A stretch of DNA of 64,000 nucleotides from Azolla caroliniana (lineage: Eukaryota > Polypodiophyta), in NCBI GenBank assembly GCA_043228905.1, contig JBHGNT010000014.1:16926001-16990000 (forward strand). The letters are read 5' to 3'. The notes beneath the pieces are model-generated. The model was not told where the DNA came from and ran no database searches. It saw only the letters and a program-made list of their open reading frames with translations. Below are positions 9,066 through 20,944 of the stretch, piece by piece. The translations under genes were made by a program, and so were the position numbers. Positions within the stretch are counted from its first letter, which is position 1. Every line of letters starts with the position of its first letter.

Positions 9066-12000
9066 ATGGAAAGATCGTCTGCCCATGAAGTTCATGGATT
9101 TCTCCAGCAACAACAAGTTCATGAACATGAACATGACCATGATCACGCCGGAAGGAATACACCTCTCCAGCCATTGTCATCGAAGAGGCTCCCATCCATG
9201 GCAGCAATTGTGAAAGCCTTGTTGTCCAGCCGACGCCGATTGCGCCTCACCCCCGATAACAAACTTTACTTCCTATGTAAACCTTCCACATTTGCCTTCT
9301 CCATTTCATATTTTTATATGTGTTTTGCATGTCTGTTAATCCTGTATAAGTCATCATAATTTATCTTTTTCATTTTGTTTTTATTTTTCTTATTTTGATT
9401 CATTCCTTTTCTTTCTATGCAAGTCACCACCCAACCTTTCCTCCCAAATCCTATTTTTCTTTTTTTGTTCATTTTATTTTTCAAATTTCTTCACTTCATT
9501 TCAAAATTGTCGAACATGACAGCCTTCATATTCTTTTAACTATTTCATTATTTTAGCAACTCATTGTTTCATTAATCCCCCATTTTGTTATTTTATCTTT
9601 TTTCCATTATGTTTCATTGGGTCAACGTGATAGCAAATGTGAAGACTTGCTACTTTACTGGTCACAGCACAATGCAGTACATACACTTCTGTCTGTATTT
9701 CATGGTCATGTAGGAGGTTTGCAAGATATGTGAGGTTTGAAATATGTGAAATGTACTTCCTCTGCAATTCATGTTGCAGTATATCTGTGTGTGTATTATG
9801 TATATTGTCACTAAATTGCCTGGTGTGTAATAGGGTAGTCCTGGAAGGTTTCCTAATAGGTTGAGAGAGAGAGAGAGAGAGAGAGAGTGTGTGTGTGGTG
9901 TATGAGTGCATGTAAGGAGGGTATGACAGTGTGAGGGAGAAACAAAAAAATAAGGCATGGTTTCACTGATCTTCTACAGAAGTATTAGGGCTGTCTTGGG
10001 CTGTCCTTGCTAGCCGAGCTGAAAGAGGTGGCTTGGACAATAGGGCAGAGGAAGAGATGGATATGGCTGTTGGTTCAGCTGTCATGCATTGGAAAAATGC
10101 TTTGCACTCAACATTGTAGATGGGAGTGTATCCACCAACAGCTCCTCCAATGGACAAGCCACTAGATATTTAAGTAAAGCCTTAGCATGTCTCGGATTAG
10201 GAGGCTCCCTTGGGTACTAGAACTAGAGTAAATATCTTGGAACTTAGCCTTAAGAATAAACTTCCATGTAGTTTCAGAAAGATTCAAACTCATATCCTGA
10301 TGCTCTTTGGTCCAAGACAACTGTTTCCTTGTGAAGCCCAATTGAGCTTGGTGTGTGCTGGTGGATTACTTTAGGAGATCAAAGAGTGTATTATAGTTCT
10401 TATTGAAGAGAATAGAAAGACAAGAAGTATATTGATATCTGGCCTAGGAGACCGAATGAGAGATTACATCTTAAAGTGTTGCCTTGTCTTTGAGAACAAC
10501 AAACCAAAATAAATATAACTAAATTTGTGGAACTGCCTAAGGTATCAAAGAAGTGTTAGCTAAGCACTTAACATTTTGAACTTCTGCATTTGAAAGATCT
10601 CAAACATGGGTTGATCCAAGATCGAGAGGTCTTTGAAACGAAGAAGCATGATGCCACATAATAATGGCCATTTATCTATCAATGGCTAGGGTGATGAGTT
10701 CATGATCCAGATGGATGGGGCCATCACGCATGATAATTTTCTATTGCCCAATCTATTGTGACCCATTTTGAGTGTTGTGGTTTAAACCCTTACTTGTGTA
10801 GCCCTTGATTGCCTGGTAACGTGAGGAATGAGGGAGGTAAAGAAAGTTTAAATGGCTCTTTCTTGATGAGCTGTTGTTGGTGTATTGTGGACCATGAACA
10901 AATTCTCTCTTTGTCTCTCGCATTCTAGCAAGAACAGTCCCAAGCACCATTGATCTTCATATTCCATTACCTTGTATGGTGGGCCAAAAACTGGTTTGAG
11001 GAGGCAACAGTATCTCCATTTTATTTGATAAAAAACAGTACAATGGAAAACGTAGTACTCATCCAATTCCATCCCCTGGATATCACAATTGGTAGATGTA
11101 TTTTTCCATAGATTTTGTGTGTATATCTGCCTATCTCAATCTGTAACTGATGTTAAGAGGCCGTGAACTCCTATCACTCTCAAAGCGCACGAGATATATG
11201 TATTTCCATATAAGAATGCCTAATCATAAATCCATCTTGTAATGCATGTAAAAAGAGGGCTTCCTTGCGGTTGTCCTTCTGACCAAGAGACATTGTGTGG
11301 CTGGTCTATGTCATTTCATTATCCAATTTAAGGATATTGGTTTAGATCACTGTATTTTGTTACATTTTGGTTATGTTCAGGTGTGGACAATACAAATTGT
11401 AGTTGAACGGGGGTAGAACATTTATATTTGTGCTATGTGAATGGAACCATTATTGCATTTCAGCATACTGACAATGGTTATCTTCATGTTCAGCCATCTG
11501 TTTTGACAACACTTTTTCTTTGGGTACTCTCAAACTTGTTGGATACTTGTCACTACCACTCTTTTGAGTCGTTTCCATCTCAAAATATTGAAATATTATA
11601 TTGTCCATTATCGGGGTTTGTCCTACCTCCTCCTGGATTATATCATGGGGCACCGATGCTTTACTTCTTATCATGTGAGCAATCATCAAGACTAAAGGTC
11701 TCTCCAAATCTATCCAGATACAAGAAAGTTGATATGAAGAAGTTCTAGAAGGGAAAGGACCACCCTCATCATCAACAACATTGATCTCACATATTTAATG
11801 GAAACGAAAAAAAGAGAAACCAGAACAAAATGAGTTAAAAAAGGTTCACAAGCTGCTGGGGCATGCAAAGTGTTAACCCACTGAGTGTGCACTTACTCAA
11901 TGGTCAAGTGGTGTTCCTGGAAGATTCCCTGTAGGTTAAGGGTGGTCTCTACTTTGGGGGGTCAACTGCCAATCAATGAATATTCCCCCACTCACTGAGA

Positions 12001-14398
12001 GGATGCTAGGCAAATCTAAAGGAGTATTATAAGGCCCATGGTGATTAATAAATGCCTAAGCCTTATTGGTCAGGGGCTAGTTTGGAGCATTAACAAGCTA
12101 AAAGCTGAATTGAAAACTAAACGTGTTTCCTATTTCACTGTTTGGAGCTTCCATGGTTGGGTTGAGTGGATGGGCAAAAAACATTCCTAATATTGTCCCT
12201 AATATTGTCAGCCATGGTTCTGTCCTTGTTTAAGAGTTCTTGAAAACTAGCAAGTCCTTTTAGTAATGCTTGAAAATCATACCAGATGACGTCCTATGTG
12301 AGGCATTCCAAAGTGTCTTGTTCTTCTGTTTCTGGTACGTTAGGCAACATAGGTCACATATTCTATTTTTCAGCTCAATGTGCTAGTATGAGGGAGAGAG
12401 GTTTGTATTTGCACCATGACAGTGAGCTTGCTATACACTCTGGCTGCTGATCTAACATAGGTATTGATTAGACACTGCCACTGATTGCTAGATTGTTCTT
12501 GTTAGTTTTGGTGGCACCTAAAAATTGTTGTATATACATACATATCATTTTTCATGATGGTACACGAGGAATGCAAAACTTGGAACATAGAAGCATCTGT
12601 AAAATTGGTCACGATTTGACCTGCAAGGTGAATGTTGCATGTGCGAAACTGAATTACATATCTTCTTGGACAATGTTGCTTGTATCATTTTCATGCAGTT
12701 TGTTATGTGAATTTCTAGGAATACACTGGTGCATATTCTTGGAGAATGTTGCATATGTCATTTTAATGCGGTCTATGCTGTAAAGGTGTAGGAATACATG
12801 ATTTGTATGGAGAATATTCTTAATTACATCTTTCTCATGTGGTCTATGATATAAATGTTTTACAAGTCTTCATCCAATATTTATCTTATTAGAGAATATT
12901 GCAGATTTATGGTCTATATATGATGAAAATGTGCTAAATAAAATAAAATATGTAATGCAATTGTGTGGTGTCTATCTAGATGAACCTGGGAAGCAAGTTT
13001 CAAGTGCTATCAGGATCAAGAATACAAGTGGGTCTCCAGTGGCTTTTAAGGTATTTTAACGAAATTGCGATAAATACAACATTCTTCTTGTATAGTACAT
13101 GGCTAATATTCTTGTATTCACACCACTTTGATAGTTTCAAACAAACTCCCCAAAGAGCTGCTTCATGCGTCCTCCTAATGCCATCCTTGCACCTAATGAG
13201 GCAATAGTTGCTACTGGTAATTTTACATGCTTTTATTATCTTTGATATAAGCATTTCATACCTTGCTGTTAGAGGAGCTTCGCTAAGGTTTGTGATTACT
13301 TTCCAGTGGTGAAGTTTATTGAGATGCCTGAACATGACCAAGAAAAGAAAACCAAGGAGAAGTTCAAAATTGTGAGTCTAAAAGTCAAGGCAGGAGTAGA
13401 GTTCACTCCAGAGCTGGTAAGATGAGAATTTTTATTGGCAAATTTGAAATCGACAATAATGATTAGTAATGGCCTGATGTTTACTTTTTATATGCTTTTA
13501 ATTTATGTCAGTTTGATGAGCAAAAGGAGTTTGTTGCTGTCGAACGAGTATTAAAGGTGGAGTTTTTGGATCCACATGGCCAATCATCTGTAAGGCTTCA
13601 TTAATTTTGATGCATTTCTTCTTTTTGTTGAATTTAATGTTTTAATGAATTAATTTCCTACAATCACGGTAATAAGTTATTAGTTATTTTTGTTTAGCTG
13701 TAGTTTTATTGAGCATTTAGATAGTTCACTCATTGATGTAATCTCTTATTTGGTCTTATAGGCCATTTTGGCCTCTTAAAAGACGTTAATATTTCTTTCT
13801 TTCTTTCTTTCTTTCATTGTTCTTATGGATGAGACAAAACACGCCTCTCAGTTCTAATCACTTGTTGGGAATCATAGACCATTTTGATCCTTTCAGATAG
13901 ATTCATACATCTTTCTTTTTTATCATAGTGGGTTATCTTAGCAGTAAGCTATTATTAGGTTATCAATATTTCGCTTTGTTAGACCATATATTGCTTCACC
14001 TAAACTAAATGCTACATTGATGTATTCGTCTCTCACTGACTTGCTATGCTGTTTCTTTATGAAGGAGATCGATAAATTGAAGAAACGTTTGGCAGAGGCT
14101 GAAGCAGCCCAGGAAGCTAGTAAAAAAACTGAAGAGAAGGCTCAAAAAGCTATTGTTCCTGGTGATGCTCTCCATGAATGGGTAAGGCTTTGATTTAAAG
14201 CAATGACAATATAGACATTAAAATGTGTGGGGTGTGGGGTGTGTGTGTGTGTAACATCCCTAGCTTTCTACCAGAACACTGGAGTTTTTCCTATTTCCAT
14301 ACTGTGTATAGGTGCATTATCTAACAGAAACATTTATTTTTTTACAGCAAGAGCAGCAAAAAGAGAAGAACATACAAGGTGATGGTGTAGACTCATAA
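9066..14398 (+). CDS. VAP4-type vesicle-associated protein (MSP domain), seven exons
   Basis: Exons inferred from GT..AG borders and the protein family: 9066-9276, 12980-13050, 13135-13216, 13307-13416, 13512-13589, 14065-14181, 14348-14398; all phases agree and give 239 residues. The N-terminus is His/Gln-rich (HEHEHDHDH). RRRLRLTPDNKLYF then opens an MSP domain (about residues 56-180) with YEPGKQVSSAIRIKNTS, PKSCFMRPPNAILAPNE, KFKIVSLKVK and TPELFDEQK. A short coiled coil (IDKLKKRLAEAEAAQEA) and a polar tail follow. There is no C-terminal membrane anchor, as in the Arabidopsis VAP4 (PVA4x) branch. MSP domains of VAP proteins bind FFAT-type peptides at ER contact sites; in plants they act in trafficking. 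Intron 1 is 3.7 kb and contains no gene I recognise. First ATG of its frame chosen. Confidence 0.88.
9862..9898. repeat. (AG)n-(GT)n microsatellite in VAP intron 1
   Basis: About 13 AG units followed by GT units. Confidence 0.9.
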
Positions 14399-15920
14399 AT
14401 GGAAAATTGTTTTTCCTTGTAGTCTTGATGATTTTTTTTCCCAACAGTCTCAAGGTCTGAGATATATATATATAAATGTTGTTTGTGTCAAGAGTTCATT
14501 AAAGATCACATGTGCTTGGTTGCTTGTTGTATAAAAGGAACTTTCGATATGAGATGACAAGCAGAAAAAGCTACAGATATTGTTACTGTCAATACTGCTT
14601 TTTGCTCATACAAGTATTGGAGAATTTGATCAATCAATCAATAGATAATATCCATGTATTTTACTCGTATCTTTACATCGCATGAGGTACGTTCAATGTA
14701 GTTCCGGTTCATTAACCATCTCAACACTTTATTTTTGTTGCTAATTAAATAAGAAAAAAGGCTCAAAGATTGTTTTTCACCATGTGTTTAAAAATTTGGT
14801 GACATTTCATTTCGAGATATAAATTTGCAGTCCATTCTTTGGTCACAATGTACCATAAGTGAGATCTTTCAAACAATATTTATGACTACTATATGTAACC
14901 CTAAACCTTTAAAAGGGAACGGCATTGCATAGCAATAGTTGTGAAAGACAGACAATATGTGCTCCAAACTGAAGTTGTAACAGATACAATCTAAAGGAAA
15001 AGCATACCGTCATGAATGAAAGACATTTTTTACTACAAGGTAACAACCAATAAATATTTTGTAGAGATATGAAGTAGCACAAGAAATTAACCAGAAAAAG
15101 TAATTTGGATGAAATGTCTACTTTCCTTCTTGATTCACTCCAAGATCAAAAAATTTAACTCCAGTAACAACTCAGCAGACCAAAGGTTTTTCTTTTGTTG
15201 CTAATATGGGTGAGTTGTACACAACGTTGATATATCTCTTTCTTTACATGATATATGATTGTTGAATTTGTCTTCTAGAGATGTTACTATATCTTTTTCT
15301 TTATGCAATAAGCAATTGTAGAGATGCTTTGTCTCATTACTATATCTTTGTCAACTAGAGATATTACTATATCTCTGTCTTTGTTGAGTCTCATTGGTCA
15401 CAAGTGTCTTTTAGAGATGCTTTGCCAAGTCTCATAGGCCATTAGGTGTTTTCAAGATATATCTTTATTTTGTTACAACAATTGTGATCTTTATTAGCTC
15501 TCCTAGGCCATAATGGTCTTTTACAGATGTCAATATATCTTTCTTTCAATCTTTTTTATTGATTCAATGGAGTTGCGGTCACAATAAGTACAATTGGTGC
15601 CCCTATTTACAATAACAATATGCATTTAGGTTTTGCAATCCAGCAATACCTTGCTTCATGGGTATTGCAAGACACCCAATATGCAAAACACCATTTCCAT
15701 CTAATAATACACTGTAGCCTTGTCAAGTCATTCTCCCTTGGTTCTTGCAAAATGCAAATATTTTGGCATTCCACTTTGGCCAATATAGTCTTCTCTTTTA
15801 ACATTTTAATCCAATCTGGCATAAATATCCCCTATCTTTGGGAATATCTCCTTTTTGTCCTCACTTCTTGCAAAAATGCATGCTCTCAAGCATCCCACAA
15901 TGGATGAATTCATCATACTC
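14399..15920. other. Intergenic region between VAP and PPR gene 1
   Basis: AT-rich. Holds several diverged copies of a short motif around TCTCATAGGCCAT followed by pyrimidine runs (about 15,380, 15,428 and 15,500). No open frame looks coding. Confidence 0.4.
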
Positions 15921-15929
15921 CTAATATAA

Positions 15930-16030
15930 GATACATTTATAACTCGAAAGCTTTTTCCACATCTTTTTGCATGCCGTCAGTACCATAAATATCAGTCACA
16001 ACAATGTAAGCTTTAGCACATGTAAGCTTT
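15930..16030 (-). pseudogene. Decayed duplicate of the PPR gene 1 C-terminus
   Basis: This 100-bp piece is a diverged copy of 16,089-16,190. Both read on the minus strand as CAEAYVVMADIYATAGMKED-type E-motif sequence; here it is CAKAYIVVTDIYGTDGMQKD followed by VEKAFEL and a stop. It lies 57 bp beyond the stop codon of the PPR gene, same orientation, so it is a tandem duplicate remnant or the leftover of a longer 3' end. Confidence 0.75.
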
Positions 16031-16086
16031 AACTTCAGTCCAATATTCCATTTCTGATTGAATCAAGCAATGCATTTATCTCGTTA

Positions 16087-19000
16087 TCAGATGCATTCAT
16101 AATTCAAAAGCTTTTCCGCATCTTCTTTCATGCCAGCAGTAGCATAAATGTCAGCCATAACTACATAAGCTTCAGCACATGTATTATCTAATCTCAAAAT
16201 CTCATCAAAAGCCAACCTCCCAAGCTTCAGATTCCCCCATTTCCTGCAAGCACCCAACATTCCAAGCCAGATGGTAGGATGATCAAACGAAGGCATTTCC
16301 TTGATCAACGACATTGCTTTCTGAAAGCGCCCTTCATAACCAAAAAGCACCACCATACAAGCATGATGCTCTAACTTTGGAATAATGCCATTCTCTTTAC
16401 TCATATTACAGAAAAGGATCCAAGCCTCGTTAACGAGACCCGAGTGACTACAGGCACTCAATATACTCAGGAATGTGACCTCATCGGGATAGAGACCTTC
16501 AATTTGCATTTCTTCCAGACATTTCAATGCTTCCTGACCTTGACCTTGATCTGAATACCCTGAAATAAGTGCATTCCATGAAACTACATCTCGGACATGA
16601 AACTCTTCAAGCAATTGCTGTGCTTTTGTTATCACTCCACATTTGGCGTACATATCAACTAGAGCATTTCCAAGCACAATGTCAGCTAGGAGACCCCTAT
16701 TCCTTATCTCATCATGAACTAGTTTTCCTTTTTCTATGGCTCCTATGTTACCACATGCCTTCAAGATGCATACGTAGGTAACAACATCAGGGCAAAGGCT
16801 CTCACTGCACATTTGCTCGAAACAATTCAATGCTTCATACAATTGCCCTTGTTTGGTATATTCTGTAACCAATGCATTCCAAGGAACTGCATCTTGAATA
16901 GGTAACTCTCCAAGCATCTGTTGTGCTTTGCCAAGTACGCCACATTTAGCATACATGTCTACCAAAGCATTGCCAAGCACATCAGCGGTCCCAATTAACC
17001 CCCTATCCACCATTTCTTCATGAATTTGTTTGCCCTTGTCTATAGCTCTTGCACTGCCACAAACCTTTAACATGCAAATGAAGGTCACTACATCAGGAGA
17101 CAAACCATCGCTTTGCAACTCTTCATAACAGTCGAACACTTTTTTACATTGCCCCTGTTGAGCATATGCTGCAATTAATGCATTCCAAGAGACTATATCA
17201 CGAACAAGAAGCTCTTTAAGCACTTCTCTCGCTTTTGAAAGCATTCCACACATGGCATACATATTCACTAGTGCAGTGCCGAGAACAATATCTTGCTCTA
17301 GTAAACCTCTACTTACTATCTTTGTATGAATTTGTTTGCCCTTGTCTATATTTCCAGTGCTGCCACAAGCCTCCAACATGTGAACAAACGTAACCATATC
17401 TGGAGAAAGACCCTCACTTTCCATCTGTTCAAATAAGTTAAGTGCTTCAACACCTTGCCCATTTTGGGCATATGCTGCAATTACAATAGACCAAGAAACT
17501 GTGTCTCGATCTGGGAGCTCTTCAAGAACTGCTTTTGCTTTTGTAAGCATGCTGCATTTCACATACATATCCACCAAAGCATTGCCGAGTGCAATATCTT
17601 TCTCCAGAAGATCCCTATTGTTTTTAATCTCTTCATGGATTAGTTTGCCTTTGGCTATAGCTCTTGTACTACCACAGACCTTCAACATACAAATGAAGGT
17701 TACTATATCAGGATATAGTCCCTCATTTTGCATCTGATCATATAAATCCAGTGCATCATAAGATTGTCCTTGTTGACTGAACCCAGAAATCAGTGTATTA
17801 AAAGAAACAACATCTCGAAAAGGAAGCGCTTCAAACACCTTTAGTGCTTTTGATGGCATACCACATTTGACATACATGTCCATTACAGCATTTCCAAGCA
17901 CAACATCCTTCTCCAAGAAGCCCTTATTTATGATCTCATCATGAATTTGTTTGCCTTTGTCTATAGCTGCTATGCTACCACATGCTTTCAAAATGCAGAT
18001 GAAGGAAACCTCATCTGGAGAGATGCCCTCACTCTGCATATGTTCAAAACAGCTTAATGCTTGATGATCTTGGCTGTGTTGTGTATATGCCACAATCAAT
18101 GCATTCCATGACACAACATCTCGAATAGGGAGTTCCTGAAGCACATTCTCTGCTTCTGTAAGCACACCACATTTGGCATACATATCCACCAAGGCATTGC
18201 CAAGAACAATATCCTTCTTTAGCAAGCCACTCCTCGTGATCCTTTCATGAATTTGTTTGCCCATTTCCATAGTTCTTGTATTACCACATACTTTCAACAT
18301 GCAAATGAATGTGACAGAACTAGGAGAGATGCCCTCAGTTTGCATCATGTCAAAACATTTTAATGCTTCATGGCATCGATCTTGTTGGGTGTACCCTGAA
18401 ATTAATGCATTCCAAGAGACTACATCTCGATTAGGAAGCTGTTCAAGAACTTCGTGTGCTTTTCTAAGTGTCCCACATTTTACATACATATCCAATAATG
18501 CCGTACCAAGAACTACATTCTTCTCCAAGAGGCCCTTCCTCACAATTTCCTCATGAATATGTTGCCCTTTCTCTATAGCTCCTCTGCTCCCACAAGCCTT
18601 CAAGATATGCATGAAGATGGCTTCATTTGGAGATAGACCTTCACACTGCATACGTTCGAAACAGCCAAGTGCTGCATGACCTTGTTCCTGTTGGGCATAT
18701 CCTGCAATGACTGCAGACCATGACGCTACATCTTGAACACATAGCTCCTCAAGAATCTCTTGAGCTTTTGCAAGCATACCACATTTAGCGTACATGTCCA
18801 CCAAAGACGTTCCAATCACAATATCTTTCTCTATGAACCTCCTACTTACAATCTCCTTGTGAATTCTTTTGCCCTCATCTATCGCTCCTATGCTGCCACA
18901 AGCCTTTAAGATGCAAATGAGGGTTATGGAGTCAGGAGATAAACCCTCACTTTTCATTTGCTCAAAACAAGCCAATGTTTCATGGCATTGCCCTTGTTGC

Positions 19001-19926
19001 GCATACCCTGCAATAAGTGCATTCCACGAGACTATATCTCGGACAGGGAGCTCTTTGAGAACTTTCTGTGCATCAATAAGTGCTCCACATTTAGCATACA
19101 TATCTACTAAGGCATTGCCAAGCATGATATTATCTGTCTCTAGCAATCCCCTTCTAACAATCTCCGCATGCATTTGTCTTCCTTTTTCGATAGATCTCAT
19201 GGTCTTCAAGATGCAAATGAAGGTGATGGCATCGGGAGAAAGCCCCTCATTTTGCATCCTTTCAAAACAATCCAATGCTTTGTGCCCTTGAATATCTTGA
19301 CCATACCCTCCAATGACTGAATTCCATGAGGCTACATCACGAAGAGGAAGCTCTTCAAGCACTTCATTCGCTTCACTGAATGCCCCACATTTTACATACA
19401 TATCCACCAAAGCATTACCAAGCACAACATCTTTCTTCAACAAGCTCCTATTCATTATCTTTCCATGAAGTTGTTTGCCCTTGTCTATGGCTCCTAATCT
19501 TCCACAAGCCTTCAAGATGCAAGTGAGAGTTACTTCATCAGGAAAGAGTCCTTCACTTTGCATTTGTTCATAACAACTCACTGCATCGTGAGCTTGGCCA
19601 TGGTGCGCATATCCTCCTATCAATGCGTTCCAACAAAAAACATTCTGAAAACAAGATTCTTCTAACACATCATGTGCTTTTGCAAGCATGCCACATTTGG
19701 CATACATGTTAATTAGCGCACAAACAAGATGAGGGATCTTCTCAAGTAAACCCTTTTTGAGAACATAAGAATGTAATCTAATGCCTTTGTCGATATCCCT
19801 CTTCTTAGAACAAGACTTAAGTGACTCCACAAAATCATAACGGAAACACTTTTCATCATCATTATCCTGCTCCGCACGCTTTCGTTGCAGCTTTTTGTTT
19901 AGAATTTTATTTAATTCTCCATGCAT
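16087..19926 (-). CDS. PLS-class pentatricopeptide repeat protein, 11 tandem ~101-residue modules, E1-like end, no DYW
   Basis: Intronless frame. The first ATG is at 19,926 (1,279 residues), although the frame is open back to 20,157. Eleven successive ~101-residue modules each hold an L, S and P motif, with landmarks KGKQIH, GNALVDMYAKCG, VVSWNALI and a closing GLSPD. One module, around residue 245 of the ATG-initiated protein, is ~4 residues short (TMRSIEKG). After the last module come an ACSHSGLV P2-like motif and an E1-like segment (PTIWLGMLGACRKWGN .. AYVVMADIYATAGM), then the stop; E2 and DYW deaminase are absent. PLS-type PPR proteins act in plastids or mitochondria, binding RNA base by base, often as C-to-U editing specificity factors recruiting a DYW partner. 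No clear transit peptide is visible after the first ATG, so a short upstream exon or a start in the upstream region is likely. Confidence 0.88.
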   Translation of the reverse strand: MHGELNKILNKKLQRKRAEQDNDDEKCFRYDFVESLKSCSKKRDIDKGIRLHSYVLKKGLLEKIPHLVCALINMYAKCGMLAKAHDVLEESCFQNVFCWNALIGGYAHHGQAHDAVSCYEQMQSEGLFPDEVTLTCILKACGRLGAIDKGKQLHGKIMNRSLLKKDVVLGNALVDMYVKCGAFSEANEVLEELPLRDVASWNSVIGGYGQDIQGHKALDCFERMQNEGLSPDAITFICILKTMRSIEKGRQMHAEIVRRGLLETDNIMLGNALVDMYAKCGALIDAQKVLKELPVRDIVSWNALIAGYAQQGQCHETLACFEQMKSEGLSPDSITLICILKACGSIGAIDEGKRIHKEIVSRRFIEKDIVIGTSLVDMYAKCGMLAKAQEILEELCVQDVASWSAVIAGYAQQEQGHAALGCFERMQCEGLSPNEAIFMHILKACGSRGAIEKGQHIHEEIVRKGLLEKNVVLGTALLDMYVKCGTLRKAHEVLEQLPNRDVVSWNALISGYTQQDRCHEALKCFDMMQTEGISPSSVTFICMLKVCGNTRTMEMGKQIHERITRSGLLKKDIVLGNALVDMYAKCGVLTEAENVLQELPIRDVVSWNALIVAYTQHSQDHQALSCFEHMQSEGISPDEVSFICILKACGSIAAIDKGKQIHDEIINKGFLEKDVVLGNAVMDMYVKCGMPSKALKVFEALPFRDVVSFNTLISGFSQQGQSYDALDLYDQMQNEGLYPDIVTFICMLKVCGSTRAIAKGKLIHEEIKNNRDLLEKDIALGNALVDMYVKCSMLTKAKAVLEELPDRDTVSWSIVIAAYAQNGQGVEALNLFEQMESEGLSPDMVTFVHMLEACGSTGNIDKGKQIHTKIVSRGLLEQDIVLGTALVNMYAMCGMLSKAREVLKELLVRDIVSWNALIAAYAQQGQCKKVFDCYEELQSDGLSPDVVTFICMLKVCGSARAIDKGKQIHEEMVDRGLIGTADVLGNALVDMYAKCGVLGKAQQMLGELPIQDAVPWNALVTEYTKQGQLYEALNCFEQMCSESLCPDVVTYVCILKACGNIGAIEKGKLVHDEIRNRGLLADIVLGNALVDMYAKCGVITKAQQLLEEFHVRDVVSWNALISGYSDQGQGQEALKCLEEMQIEGLYPDEVTFLSILSACSHSGLVNEAWILFCNMSKENGIIPKLEHHACMVVLFGYEGRFQKAMSLIKEMPSFDHPTIWLGMLGACRKWGNLKLGRLAFDEILRLDNTCAEAYVVMADIYATAGMKEDAEKLLNYECI

Positions 19927-20495
19927 TGATAGAAGAGATGGGTTTCTCCTTAGTTCTTCATAAACCCAACAAGGAATGTACAGTCCATCAATCCACAAAA
20001 ACCCAGAAGTGTGCTTATTCCTAAAGTCTGATCGTGTAGAGTTAATCTGTATTGCCAAAGTACATACATCCACATCTCTATGGAGAGATGTACCAAAATA
20101 TGGTAACTCCGGCACTCGCTTTGGGGGATCACAGAGGAGAATTCGGGAAGATTTGTATCATTTTCTTGAATGCCCACCATGGCATGTCAGGAGTCGATCT
20201 TTTTTGAAGCACGGAGAGAGATTGTGTGGAATACAAGGTACCTCTTTGCTACTAAAAGAGATCGACTGTGTTCAGGTTCCCAAATTATGCAAATGGGGAG
20301 CTTCGAAGCAAGTCATTTGTTCATACATCAACAAAAAAACGAAAGGAAAATAATAATAATAATCCATAACCAAATGCCTTGCAGAGGGAGGCACCACTAA
20401 ATGTAGTTGGAAGAAGAAGCAGAAGGAAGAAGAAAGGTTTGATACGAAATTACAGTAAGCCCCAATTGATATATTAATATTGTGTGTGATACAAC

Positions 20496-20936
20496 TAACA
20501 ATAGGCAACAGTTCGGTTCGGTTCGGCTCGAGTGGGTCAAAACCGAACCGTTTAAATGTTTAGAAACCTGAACTGAACCTAATCGAACCACGAAACCGTT
20601 AAGCCGAACCATTAAAAAAATTCAAACTGTTAAACCAGTAAAACCCCGGTTTCGTGGTTCGGTTTCAATTTTCAACTTAGGTCAAATTTTAAAATTTTAA
20701 AATATTTCATTATTTAAATTTTCAAAATTTTAAAGATTTTCATAAAATGTGAGAATAAGGCATGACAATGAAAAGATTGTTTAAAAACATTTTTTTTTAA
20801 TTTAAAAGTAAAAAACCATTTAAACCGCGGTTTCTAACTGTTGAAACCGAACCGTTAAAAAACATTGAACCGTTAAAACCGTTAAGCTGCAATTTTGCCG
20901 TTTGGTTCGGTTCAAACCGACCATTGCCGATTGTTA
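20496..20936. mobile_element. Non-autonomous hAT element (MITE), 441 bp
   Basis: Ends are inverted: TAACAATAGGCAACAGTTCG on the left and, read on the other strand, TAACAATCGGCAATGGTCGG on the right. Identical 8-bp direct repeats GATACAAC flank it (20488-20495 and 20937-20944), the length expected of hAT transposases. The sub-terminal regions are full of GGTTCGG/CCGAACC motifs and the middle is AT-rich. No open frame. Confidence 0.9.
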
Positions 20937-20944
20937 GATACAAC

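Noticed and set aside
9963-10157. 64-codon minus-strand frame in VAP intron 1
   Set aside because: Vaguely retrotransposon-like wording but no motif that I could confirm.
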